The notes beneath the pieces were generated by a model. It saw only the letters and a program-made list of their open reading frames with translations, was not told the DNA's origin and ran no database searches. From Alphaproteobacteria bacterium (GTDB taxonomy: Bacteria; Pseudomonadota; Alphaproteobacteria; Sphingomonadales; Kordiimonadaceae), in the NCBI GenBank assembly GCA_013372975.1, contig JABXIS010000032.1, forward strand, positions 1 to 64,000: DNA of 64,000 nt. Reading direction: 5' to 3'. Numbering within the stretch: position 1 is the first letter of the stretch; each line of letters starts with the position of its first letter. Position numbers and translations under genes: made by a program. Shown piece by piece: positions 56,505 through 64,000 of this stretch.

Positions 56505-57578
56505 TCAAATCCCGGATTTTTCTATCAATGACCGAGCATAATTGCCGATCTGGTTTGTTCGCTGGCCAAAAGATGCAAAAGCCGGGTTTTTGGTTTGGCC
56601 GTGGAAATATCGGTAATAAATCTGCTGTAGAATAACAGCCAAGCGGAAAACGCCATAAACCAGATAATAGTCAAATTTCGCCAGGTCATACCCGGTTTTC
56701 CGGGCATAAAGGTCGCAGATTTCTTCGCGTGTCATCATGCCTGGCGCCATACAGGGCTGCATGCACATGGCGATCATTTCGTCAGGGTCACCCTTCTGCG
56801 ACCAATAGGCCAACGTATTGCCAAGATCCATCAACGGATCGCCCAGCGCGCTGATTTCCCAATCAAGGATGGCTTTGATCTCGAAAGGGTTTTCTTCGCA
56901 AAGAATAACATTGTCGAGGCGGTAGTCACCATGCAACACAGCATGCCCTACTTCACCGGGTGGCATATGATCTTCAAGCCACTGCCGCACATCAGCGAAA
57001 TCTTCTACATCGTCGGTGATCACGCGCTCATAGCGGCGGTTCCAGCCGGTTACCTGCCGCTCAACATAGCCTTCTGGCTTGCCAAAGTCGCCGAGCCCAG
57101 CGGATTTAAAATCGACCTGATGCAATTCAATAAGCTTTTCAAAGAAGGCCGAGCATAGTTTACGCCCTTCCTCTTCACCAAACCCCCAGCTTTTGGGGAT
57201 CGTGCGGTCAAGCTTGCGCCCGTCTACCTGCTCCATCACGTAAAATTCGGCGCCCAGCGGGCTACCTTCATCGGGCACATGGAAATAGGTTTCAGGCACC
57301 GCGGGGAACACAGGCTTCAGCGCATTCATAACGCTAAACTCGCGGATCATGCTGTGCCCAGATTTGGGCCGGGTACCGTGAGGTGGGCGCCTCAGTACCA
57401 GACTTTTATTCTGATACTGGATAGAATAAGTGAGATTCGAATGGCCACTAGCGAATTGCCTGATCGTAGGCGTGCCTTCAAGCCCGCCAATACGCTCTTT
57501 TACAATCCTGTCGATAAGCCGACTATCCAGCTCTTCACCTTCCCGCACATCTACAGTTTTGTTCAGAGATTCCGTCAT
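56505..57578 (-). CDS. Aminoglycoside-phosphotransferase-fold protein of the acyl-CoA catabolism type
   Basis: 357 residues from ATG 57578 (GGAGG 5 nt upstream). Kinase-like motifs are present: HGDYRLDNVILCEENP (catalytic Asp) and LDWEISALGDPLMDLG (metal-binding Asp). The N-terminus has RQFASGHSNLTYSI, a nucleotide loop. This APH subgroup is found with acyl-CoA dehydrogenases, as in ACAD10/11 fusions and LvaA of levulinate catabolism, where it phosphorylates a 4-hydroxyacyl-CoA. That role is inferred here. It is the last gene of a six-gene minus-strand operon starting with the aldehyde dehydrogenase. Confidence 0.88.
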   Translation of the reverse strand: MTESLNKTVDVREGEELDSRLIDRIVKERIGGLEGTPTIRQFASGHSNLTYSIQYQNKSLVLRRPPHGTRPKSGHSMIREFSVMNALKPVFPAVPETYFHVPDEGSPLGAEFYVMEQVDGRKLDRTIPKSWGFGEEEGRKLCSAFFEKLIELHQVDFKSAGLGDFGKPEGYVERQVTGWNRRYERVITDDVEDFADVRQWLEDHMPPGEVGHAVLHGDYRLDNVILCEENPFEIKAILDWEISALGDPLMDLGNTLAYWSQKGDPDEMIAMCMQPCMAPGMMTREEICDLYARKTGYDLAKFDYYLVYGVFRLAVILQQIYYRYFHGQTKNPAFASFGQRTNQIGNYARSLIEKSGI

Positions 57579-57588
57579 AACTGCCTCC

Positions 57589-58356
57589 CTATGCTGTCCA
57601 ACCGCCATCCATCACAAGCGTGGTGCCCGTGGTGAAAGCTGCAGCATCGGACGCCAGATAGAGAACACCGCCTACCATATCCTCAGGCTTGCCCGCGCGC
57701 GCGATCGGGAACTGGTTTGTCACCTGCTGGAGCATATCTTCATTGGACGTGAAAACAGCCGTCATTTTCGTATCAACAAGCCCCGGACAGATGGCATTCA
57801 CACGGATACCATCATGCCCATATTCGCGGGCATAGGCCTTTGTCATATTGATCATGGCAGATTTGGTCATGGAATAGATGCCCTGCAGGTGGCCGGGTGA
57901 AATACCGTTAATGGATGCCACATTCACGATGGCGCCACCGCCCTGCCCCTTCATCATCTTCACAGCTTCAGCCGAAAGATAAAATGGCCCCTTGAGGTTT
58001 ACATCTATCGTCTTGTCAAACGCAGCTTCCGGCGTTTCACCAATGAGGCCGTAAAAAGGGTTGGTGCCGCCACAGTTCACCAAAACATCCAGCCTGCCGT
58101 ATTCCGCCTTGATCCAGTCAAAAACAGCGGCCACATCTTCCATCTTGCCGGCATGAGCAGCTTTCGCCTTGGCGTCACCGCCATCAGCCCTGATGCTCTC
58201 TGCTACCTTGTCGCAAGCTTCCTGATCTCGTGATGATACAATCACGCGCGCGCCGTTTGCAGCAAAAGCCCGAACAATCGCCTCACCGATGCCGCGCGAA
58301 GACCCTGAGACAAAAACAACCTTGCCGGTGAAGTCCATCAGCTTTGTATAATCCAT
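57589..58356 (-). CDS. Short-chain dehydrogenase/reductase
   Basis: 255 residues. VFVSGSSRGIGEAIVRAFA, catalytic YSMTKSAMINMTK, and VNAICPGLVDTKMTAVF. The C-terminal GTTLVMDGGWTA is standard. An alcohol- or hydroxyacyl-oxidising enzyme is likely. It lies 18 nt after the next SDR gene and 10 nt before the phosphotransferase gene, so they share a transcript and possibly a pathway. Confidence 0.87.
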   Translation of the reverse strand: MDYTKLMDFTGKVVFVSGSSRGIGEAIVRAFAANGARVIVSSRDQEACDKVAESIRADGGDAKAKAAHAGKMEDVAAVFDWIKAEYGRLDVLVNCGGTNPFYGLIGETPEAAFDKTIDVNLKGPFYLSAEAVKMMKGQGGGAIVNVASINGISPGHLQGIYSMTKSAMINMTKAYAREYGHDGIRVNAICPGLVDTKMTAVFTSNEDMLQQVTNQFPIARAGKPEDMVGGVLYLASDAAAFTTGTTLVMDGGWTA

Positions 58357-58374
58357 GATAATATCTCCGTGAAA

Positions 58375-59178
58375 TCAGATGGGCTGGCCGGTTGTTTCAA
58401 GCTGGTGGCGGCGGAATTTGCGCATGCCCCCAACCCAACGGTCATAATCCTTGGCCTTGTTAAGAAAATAGCCCTCAACCTGCTCGTGGGGCCTGATCAT
58501 GAAGCGGCTTTCCCGCATCATGGCAAGTGTCCGTGACGCTAGTTCTTCGGCGGCCATAATGCCGTCGGCTGCCGCAGAACTGGCCTCTGCACCTGCTGTC
58601 ATTTTCGATGTCACCGCCTGCGGGCAAAGGCAGCCAACGTAAATACCATCATCGCCATGGTTTATCGCGAGGCTTTCTGCGAAGCCAACCGCCGCATGTT
58701 TTGTAGTTGAATAGCTGCTATCACCGATCTGGTTCAGAAGCCCTGCGGCAGAAGCCGTGATCAGGAAGCCACCCTGCCCTCGTTCTATCATTCCCGGCAG
58801 AACCGCCCGACAGGCAAGCACATGTGCAAAGACATTCACTTCCCAGATTTTCTGCCACTGCTCGTTGGAACAATTGATAACAGTCCAATCAGGCCCATCC
58901 GTGAACATGATACCAGCGTTGGAGACATATAGATCCACCGGGCCCGCGCCCGCTTCTATATCCGCAACCATGGCCTTTACGGCAGCTTCATCGGTAACAT
59001 CGAGCTGGTAGGCTTTTGCGCCATCCCCAATTTCAGCAGCTACGGATTTTGCGCCCTCGGCATCCATATCGGCCACGCCAACAAATTTCGCACCTTCTGC
59101 AGCAAATTTCTTGGCCAGCGCCGCGCCAATACCGCTCGCGCCACCAGTCACCACAACAACCTTGTCTTTCACATCCAT
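58375..59178 (-). CDS. Short-chain dehydrogenase/reductase
   Basis: 267 residues from ATG 59178 (GGGGAG 6 nt upstream; the open frame starts 5 codons earlier). NAD-binding VVTGGASGIGAALAKKFA and YSTTKHAAVGFAESL, with a C-terminal extension (about 30 residues, ending in RRHQLETTGQPI) longer than usual. Second SDR of the operon. Substrate unknown. Confidence 0.85.
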   Translation of the reverse strand: MDVKDKVVVVTGGASGIGAALAKKFAAEGAKFVGVADMDAEGAKSVAAEIGDGAKAYQLDVTDEAAVKAMVADIEAGAGPVDLYVSNAGIMFTDGPDWTVINCSNEQWQKIWEVNVFAHVLACRAVLPGMIERGQGGFLITASAAGLLNQIGDSSYSTTKHAAVGFAESLAINHGDDGIYVGCLCPQAVTSKMTAGAEASSAAADGIMAAEELASRTLAMMRESRFMIRPHEQVEGYFLNKAKDYDRWVGGMRKFRRHQLETTGQPI

Positions 59179-59201
59179 AAAAGCTCCCCTCACTACACAG
59201 T

Positions 59202-59645
59202 TCAGGGCTTTAAACGGATCGTCTCCAACAAGTCCCTGAAGTCTTCAGGTAATGAAGTGGGGCGGCGCGTCTTTCTGTCCACATAAACATGAACAAAATA
59301 GCCTTCAGCTGCCGGTTCATCACTATCTGCTGTAAACAAACCGATCTCATACCGCACGCTGGACGTACCAAGATGGGTAACTGCAATGCCAGCCCTCACC
59401 GCTTGCGGGAACTCGATCGCCTGCATGTACCGACAGTTGGTTTCAACCACCAAACCGATCACATCGCCTTTGTGAATATCGAGCACGCCTCCCTCAATCA
59501 GGAAGCGGTTAACCGCAGTGTCGAAAAAGCTGTAATAAACAACATTGTTAACGTGGCCATAAACATCATTGTCCATCCAGCGCGTTTGTATTTCCGTCGC
59601 ATGCGGATATACATGAAGCGGCCGACCTGGTTCTTTTTCACTCAC
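59202..59645 (-). CDS. Acyl-CoA thioesterase, 4HBT/YbgC type
   Basis: 147 residues. The hot-dog motif DNDVYGHVNNVVYY holds the catalytic Asp and the helix of 4-hydroxybenzoyl-CoA thioesterases. It starts with GTG, and its start overlaps the stop of the iron alcohol dehydrogenase (GTGA at 59642-59645), with GAGG 7 nt upstream. It hydrolyses acyl-CoA or aromatic CoA esters; the substrate is open. Confidence 0.87.
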   Translation of the reverse strand: MSEKEPGRPLHVYPHATEIQTRWMDNDVYGHVNNVVYYSFFDTAVNRFLIEGGVLDIHKGDVIGLVVETNCRYMQAIEFPQAVRAGIAVTHLGTSSVRYEIGLFTADSDEPAAEGYFVHVYVDRKTRRPTSLPEDFRDLLETIRLKP

Positions 59646-60781
59646 AGCGCAGCCTCGTAAATTTGGTAGGCATCCTCCTGGGTAATCTCTCGCGGATTGT
59701 TGACCAGAAGCCGCTCTTGCAACATCGCGTCTTCCGCCAATAGCGCCAGATCTTTCTCGGCAATGCCCACATCGCGGAGGCGTTTTTCAATGCCAACCAT
59801 ATCCGCAAGCTGATCCAACCAAGAGATGAGCTCATCCGCTGTGTCACCCGCCCCAACATGGGCGGCAAGCTCGGCATACATCTCACCAGCCACACTGCTG
59901 TTGAAACGCAACACATGTGGGAGCACCAGTGCATTGGAGAGGCCATGCGGGATATGGAAATGGCCTCCGAGGGGATAGGCAAGCGCGTGGACACCCGCCA
60001 CGGGCGCATTGGCGAAGGCCTGTCCGGCCAGCATCGCGCCGACAAGCATATTGCGGCGTGCCTCAAGATCGCTTCCCTCTTTGCATGCTTTCACTAGGTT
60101 TTTGCCCAACAATGCCAGCGCCTGCAACGCCAACCCGTCAGAAATTGGATTCTTCTTCAACTTTGTCGTATAGGCCTCGATTGCGTGCACCATGGCGTCG
60201 ATGCCAGTTGCCGCAGTTATATGGGCAGGAAGGCCTGTTGTCAGCGTGGCATCCAACACTGCCAGGTCGCACAGAAGCGTCGCGTCGGACACACCCATCT
60301 TTCGGGTTTCACCTGTTGTGATCACCGAAATCTGGGTTACTTCAGACCCCGTTCCGGCAGTCGTGGGCACTTGCACCAGCGGCAATCTGCCGCCTGTCAC
60401 CTGGTCAATACCATACAAGGTTTCGAGCCCTTGGCTCCCCATTGCCATGATAGCAGCCAATTTGGCAACATCCATCGAACTTCCGCCACCAAATCCGATA
60501 ATCAAATCGGAACGATGTGCTTTTGCCGTTCGCGTTGCGTCCAGCACTACACTTTCTGACGGATCTGCTTCAACACCATCATAAAGTGCTGGATGAAGGC
60601 CAGCATCATCAAGTGCGCACATCAAAGGGCCAACCATTCCCAGTTTGACAAGGCCGATGTCAGTGACAACAAGTGGCCGCTGGCAAGCCGGAAATCGAGC
60701 CTTTAAAAGTGCTCCCAGATTACGTGTTGCACCATCCTCCACCAACACAGAGCGAACAGTATTGAAATTAAAGGCAGTCAA
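59642..60781 (-). CDS. Iron-containing alcohol dehydrogenase
   Basis: 379 residues. It starts with TTG, supported by GGAGG 5 nt upstream. NAD-binding FGGGSSMDVAKLAAIM, metal-binding His residues in HALAYPLGGHFHIPHGLSNA, and the C-terminal SWLDQLADMVGIEK-type helices. It oxidises an alcohol or reduces an aldehyde with NAD. The aldehyde dehydrogenase gene upstream (15 nt) would take the product to the acid, which the thioesterase or CoA ligase genes could handle. Confidence 0.92.
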   Translation of the reverse strand: MTAFNFNTVRSVLVEDGATRNLGALLKARFPACQRPLVVTDIGLVKLGMVGPLMCALDDAGLHPALYDGVEADPSESVVLDATRTAKAHRSDLIIGFGGGSSMDVAKLAAIMAMGSQGLETLYGIDQVTGGRLPLVQVPTTAGTGSEVTQISVITTGETRKMGVSDATLLCDLAVLDATLTTGLPAHITAATGIDAMVHAIEAYTTKLKKNPISDGLALQALALLGKNLVKACKEGSDLEARRNMLVGAMLAGQAFANAPVAGVHALAYPLGGHFHIPHGLSNALVLPHVLRFNSSVAGEMYAELAAHVGAGDTADELISWLDQLADMVGIEKRLRDVGIAEKDLALLAEDAMLQERLLVNNPREITQEDAYQIYEAAL

Positions 60782-60796
60782 GAGGGCCTCCTGCGC

Positions 60797-62245
60797 TTAT
60801 TTGATCTGGCGCTCAATAGTTTTTCGAAGCTTGTCGGTATAAGGCGGCACGATACCTAGAAGGTTGCCTATCGACAGCTTCGGATGTCGAAGAACTGATT
60901 TTTGATGACTGAATTCAAGGAAACCATCATATCCGTGATAATGCCCCATGCCACTGTTCCCCACGCCTCCAAACGGCAAATTCTCGTGAGCCCCATGCCA
61001 GAGCACATCATTCACGGTCACACCACCTGATGTGGTGCGGGTGAGCACGGCTTCTTCCTCGGCCTTGTCATGGCCAAAATAATACAGCGCCAAAGGCCTT
61101 TCTCGCTCATTGACATAGTCGATTACATCTTCCGCCTTATCGTAGGTGCGCACAGGCAGGATCGGTCCAAAAATCTCCTCCTGCATCACCTTCATATCGT
61201 CGGTTGGATTCAGGATCAGAGCTGATGGCAGCTTGTTGGCCTGATTTTGCCCTTTAAAATCCTCATCTGCGGGGTTGATGATCCGCACATCTGCCCCTTT
61301 CGCACGTGCGTCTTCAAGATAGCCCTCGAGACGTTCCCGATGCCGCGCGCTGATGATGGATGTATATTGATCGTTCGCCAGCATGGTGGGATACATGCTT
61401 TCCACCTTCCTGGTATATGTCTCAACAAAGGCGTCCCGGCGGTCCGCATCAATATTCAGATAATCCGGCGCCAGGCATATCTGTCCGGCGTTCATATGTT
61501 TGAAGGTTGCCACCCTTTCGGCAACCATATCCAGATCTGCACTCTTGCCAACTACAACCGGGCTTTTCCCGCCAAGTTCCAAGGTCACCGGTGTGAGGTG
61601 CTCGCTTGCCGCACGCATGATCAATTTTCCAACCATCGGCGCCCCGGTAAACATCAGATGATCCCAAGGTTGGCTTGCAAAGGCCTGGCTGGTTTCCACG
61701 GCCCCCGTCACCACAGCCACCTCGGTTTTATCGAAGTGTTTTTCAAAAACCTCCGCGAAAAAGGCAGACGTTCTCGGCGTGTGTTCTGATGGCTTGATCA
61801 CCACCCGATTGCCGGCGGCAAGCATCTGCGCAAGCGGCACGAATACCATTGTCAGGGGAAAGTTCCAGGGGGTAATCAACCCCACTACACCTTTTGGCTG
61901 CGGCACCACTTCTGCCTTTGCGCCAAGAAGCCCCAGTGGGAACTGCAGGCTCCGCTTCGAAGACTTCATCCATCTGTCGACATGCTTAATGGCGTCCTTC
62001 AATGCGCCGTGGCTTGCCGCCACATCCGCGAACAATGTGGTCTCTGCTGATCGATTTCCAAAGTCTTCTGATATCAGGCGAATATAATCGTCCTTATATT
62101 CCATCAGGCACTGCAGGGCGCGCTTCAGCCTATCCTTGCGTGTCGAGGAAGTAACGGCACCCTCTGTCAGATAGCTCTGCCGCTGAGCCTTCAGCAGGGT
62201 GGCAATATCTTCCGCCGGTGTTTCGATCAGTGCGCTACCGTCCAT
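60797..62245 (-). CDS. Aldehyde dehydrogenase, coniferyl-aldehyde-dehydrogenase-like
   Basis: 482 residues from ATG 62245 (GGGGAG upstream; the open frame begins 16 codons earlier). The active-site Glu is in TLELGGKSPVVVG and the Cys nucleophile in NAGQICLAPDY. NAD-binding TPWNFPLTMVFVPLAQML is intact. The class-3/CALDH subgroup has C-terminal hydrophobic residues (here a basic tail YTDKLRKTIERQIK). It oxidises aldehydes to acids. First gene of the operon with the iron alcohol dehydrogenase. Confidence 0.92.
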   Translation of the reverse strand: MDGSALIETPAEDIATLLKAQRQSYLTEGAVTSSTRKDRLKRALQCLMEYKDDYIRLISEDFGNRSAETTLFADVAASHGALKDAIKHVDRWMKSSKRSLQFPLGLLGAKAEVVPQPKGVVGLITPWNFPLTMVFVPLAQMLAAGNRVVIKPSEHTPRTSAFFAEVFEKHFDKTEVAVVTGAVETSQAFASQPWDHLMFTGAPMVGKLIMRAASEHLTPVTLELGGKSPVVVGKSADLDMVAERVATFKHMNAGQICLAPDYLNIDADRRDAFVETYTRKVESMYPTMLANDQYTSIISARHRERLEGYLEDARAKGADVRIINPADEDFKGQNQANKLPSALILNPTDDMKVMQEEIFGPILPVRTYDKAEDVIDYVNERERPLALYYFGHDKAEEEAVLTRTTSGGVTVNDVLWHGAHENLPFGGVGNSGMGHYHGYDGFLEFSHQKSVLRHPKLSIGNLLGIVPPYTDKLRKTIERQIK

Positions 62246-62337
62246 TGTCTCTCCCCTTTGATGGCGGCATGCCTCTTTGGCAATGCATTCCATTAAAAGG
62301 TAGCCCGGCTTTAGTAGACTTCAAAGTCCAAAATTAA

Positions 62338-62361
62338 AAAGGCCCGCTATCACGGGCCTTT
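62338..62361 (-). terminator. Terminator of the chemoreceptor gene
   Basis: AAAGGCCCG / CGGGCCTTT, a perfect 9-bp stem with a 6-nt loop. On the minus strand it is followed by TTAATTTT, 25 nt past the receptor stop. Confidence 0.8.
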
Positions 62362-62385
62362 CTTCAAGTAAACGCCAATCAGTAT

Positions 62386-64000
62386 CTATGCCGTCCTAAG
62401 GAAGTGAATGTTTCCTGGCTCAGATGGCCTGGCCTGCCGACCTTCTTCAGAAGTATCCCGTACTTCAAGCAAGAAACGTTCAACTTCTTTCTTCAGCGTT
62501 TCAGATTCTGTGAGCAACTTCTCTGCATTCTGTTGCATTTCGCCAGACATGGTCCTGGTCTCTGCTGCTGCAGCATCCACGATAGCAACACTTCCCCTAA
62601 CCTGTTCTGTGCTTGCGGAAACATGCTGTACATTCATTGCAATCTCACCAGTAGCAGCAGATTGCTGGTGAACAGCCGCAACCACTGACTGTGTGACATC
62701 ATTCATCTGCCCGATAATCTCACCGATACGATTGATGGCGCCCGAAGCATCGTCAGAAACCAGTTGGATTTTTTCAACATAGGCTGCGATCTCTTCCGTC
62801 GCTTTACTCGATTGGGAGGCCAGGTTCTTCACTTCCGAGGCAACGACCGCAAACCCTTTACCTGCCTCGCCTGCGCGTGCCGCTTCGATGGTGGCATTGA
62901 GCGCAAGCAAGTTGGTTTGGTCAGCAATATCTCGGATCATTTTCACGACGTTACCAATTTGGCTAGCAGCGTTCGAAAGCCCGGCGACAGTTTCCGTTGT
63001 CCGGCTGGCCTCAACCACTGCGCTTTGCGCAACCTGAGCGCTTTGGTCCAGCTCATGACTGACCGAGCGGAAGGACACTGACAACTCTTCGGTGGCGCCC
63101 GCAACGGCCTGAACGTTGGACGCGGCTTCATCAGTAGCTTTTTGCGTCATATGTACTTGGGCTGAAGTCTCTTGTGTATTGCCTACAAGGGATTTGGCCG
63201 CACCAGCCATATCTTTCGATGCATTGGCCACAGTTTCAACAATACGCATCACTCCGGCTTCAAATACATCGGCCATTTGCAAGCGTTGCTTCATTCGCAT
63301 TTCCTGCCGGGCCTTGCGCTCTTGTTCTTGACGCGCCTTCTGCTCTTCCAGCTGGCGTGCTTCTTCCTTTTCATGGGCCCGCTGGGCCTCAGCCATGCGC
63401 AACTCGGTTTCGACCTTTTCCTCAGCCAGTCGTTCCAGCTCAAAAGCTTTGTCTTTGAATACGCCTGCCGCTTCAGCCATCTTTCCAAGCTCGTCTGAGC
63501 GGGCACGGCCAGGAATATCGGTCGTCTTGTCACCTGCGGCCAGCTTCGATATCGCGTCCGTGATACGTACCAGCGGCCCGGCTACTGATGCCCCAATGTA
63601 CCAGGCCATCAGAGCCGCAATAACGGCACCTATCGCCAAACCAATAAAACTTTGTTCTATCGCAGTGGAGACAGCAACCATCATGCTGTCAAGCGCGTGG
63701 CCCTGTTCGTTACGGGCAGCTTGCTTGGCCTTGCCTGTAATATCCGCAATATCTGCAGCTGCATTTTCAAGCTGGACAATAGCATCGTTCAAAGCCAGGG
63801 CTGCTGCATTTTTCGCCCGAAGGCTTTGGCGGATCACATCACCGTCGCGCCGTGCATACATCAGAACTCGCATCTCCCTGCGAGGTGTACCACGAAGGGC
63901 GGCCTGCGCATCCTTAATCAGGCTGTCAAATTCCTCACCTGCCCGGATAGCTTCGTCAAAGTCTGCCAACTGGCCTGATGCAACATAGGCGATGCTTGCC
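62386..64000 (-). CDS. Methyl-accepting chemotaxis protein, C-terminal part (cut by window edge)
   Basis: The frame stays open to the right edge, so the N-terminal part is missing; at least 537 residues are visible. A sensory region ends in TM2 (IGLAIGAVIAALMAWYIGAS). HAMP follows (KLAAGDKTTDIPGRARSDEL), then a long charged coiled coil (EKVETELRMAEAQRAHEKEE). The signalling domain holds the hairpin tip sequence LALNATIEAARAGEAGKGFAVVASEVKNLA. It relays ligand signals to CheA. No CheR pentapeptide tail is seen at the C-terminus. No other chemotaxis gene is present. Confidence 0.93.
   Translation of the reverse strand, partial: ASIAYVASGQLADFDEAIRAGEEFDSLIKDAQAALRGTPRREMRVLMYARRDGDVIRQSLRAKNAAALALNDAIVQLENAAADIADITGKAKQAARNEQGHALDSMMVAVSTAIEQSFIGLAIGAVIAALMAWYIGASVAGPLVRITDAISKLAAGDKTTDIPGRARSDELGKMAEAAGVFKDKAFELERLAEEKVETELRMAEAQRAHEKEEARQLEEQKARQEQERKARQEMRMKQRLQMADVFEAGVMRIVETVANASKDMAGAAKSLVGNTQETSAQVHMTQKATDEAASNVQAVAGATEELSVSFRSVSHELDQSAQVAQSAVVEASRTTETVAGLSNAASQIGNVVKMIRDIADQTNLLALNATIEAARAGEAGKGFAVVASEVKNLASQSSKATEEIAAYVEKIQLVSDDASGAINRIGEIIGQMNDVTQSVVAAVHQQSAATGEIAMNVQHVSASTEQVRGSVAIVDAAAAETRTMSGEMQQNAEKLLTESETLKKEVERFLLEVRDTSEEGRQARPSEPGNIHFLRTA

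Overview
The window reads as chromosomal DNA of a marine-type heterotrophic alphaproteobacterium. Gene density is high, GC is moderate, genes sit in short-spaced operons, and the content is dominated by acyl-CoA and amino-acid catabolism. Kordiimonadales or a relative is my best guess; this is inference from gene content and protein style, with no marker gene to prove it. I saw no rRNA, tRNA, CRISPR array, insertion sequence or prophage. 'Liu', 'bkd' and similar names are assigned from family knowledge and gene context.

Left part (1-20.6 kb): the end of an RND efflux operon (permease cut by the window edge, plus its adaptor), then a near-complete branched-chain amino-acid route. A LysR regulator diverges from liuB-liuC-liuD-liuA (leucine arm: isovaleryl-CoA dehydrogenase, methylcrotonyl-CoA carboxylase, methylglutaconyl-CoA hydratase). 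Next is an envelope module of porin, FMN-binding lipid/periplasmic protein, PepSY membrane protein and ApbE flavin transferase, which looks like a flavinylated extracytoplasmic electron-transfer system. Then come a four-gene branched-chain 2-oxoacid dehydrogenase operon, an orphan membrane sensor-like protein without an output domain, and leucine dehydrogenase. HMG-CoA lyase is not in the window.

Middle (20.7-35.4 kb): a minus-strand phenylalanine/tyrosine operon (hpd, a VOC protein, fahA, maiA, phhA) with a divergent MarR regulator; homogentisate dioxygenase is absent from it. It is followed by an EAL phosphodiesterase, L-asparaginase, alanine dehydrogenase with a divergent Lrp-type regulator, cysteine synthase, a DUF885 metallohydrolase, an isoaspartyl peptidase and a hybrid histidine kinase.

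Right part (35.5-64 kb): a large minus-strand acyl-CoA catabolic region (two CoA ligases, three acyl-CoA dehydrogenases including a probable heteromeric pair, several SDRs, MaoC hydratase, thiolase, quinone reductase, patatin). Plus-strand genes interrupt it: a MATE exporter, a class II aldolase-like protein, TesB, and a 966-residue secreted RTX protein with a probable glycoside-hydrolase domain. After a SAM-methyltransferase-like orphan, a second minus-strand catabolic operon follows (phosphotransferase, two SDRs, thioesterase, iron alcohol dehydrogenase, aldehyde dehydrogenase), then a chemoreceptor cut by the right edge.

Taken together the genes turn amino acids and unusual (branched, hydroxylated or cyclic) acids into acetyl-CoA, propionyl-CoA and TCA intermediates. 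Several perfect or near-perfect palindromes sit in the divergent and promoter regions and are listed as candidate operators.
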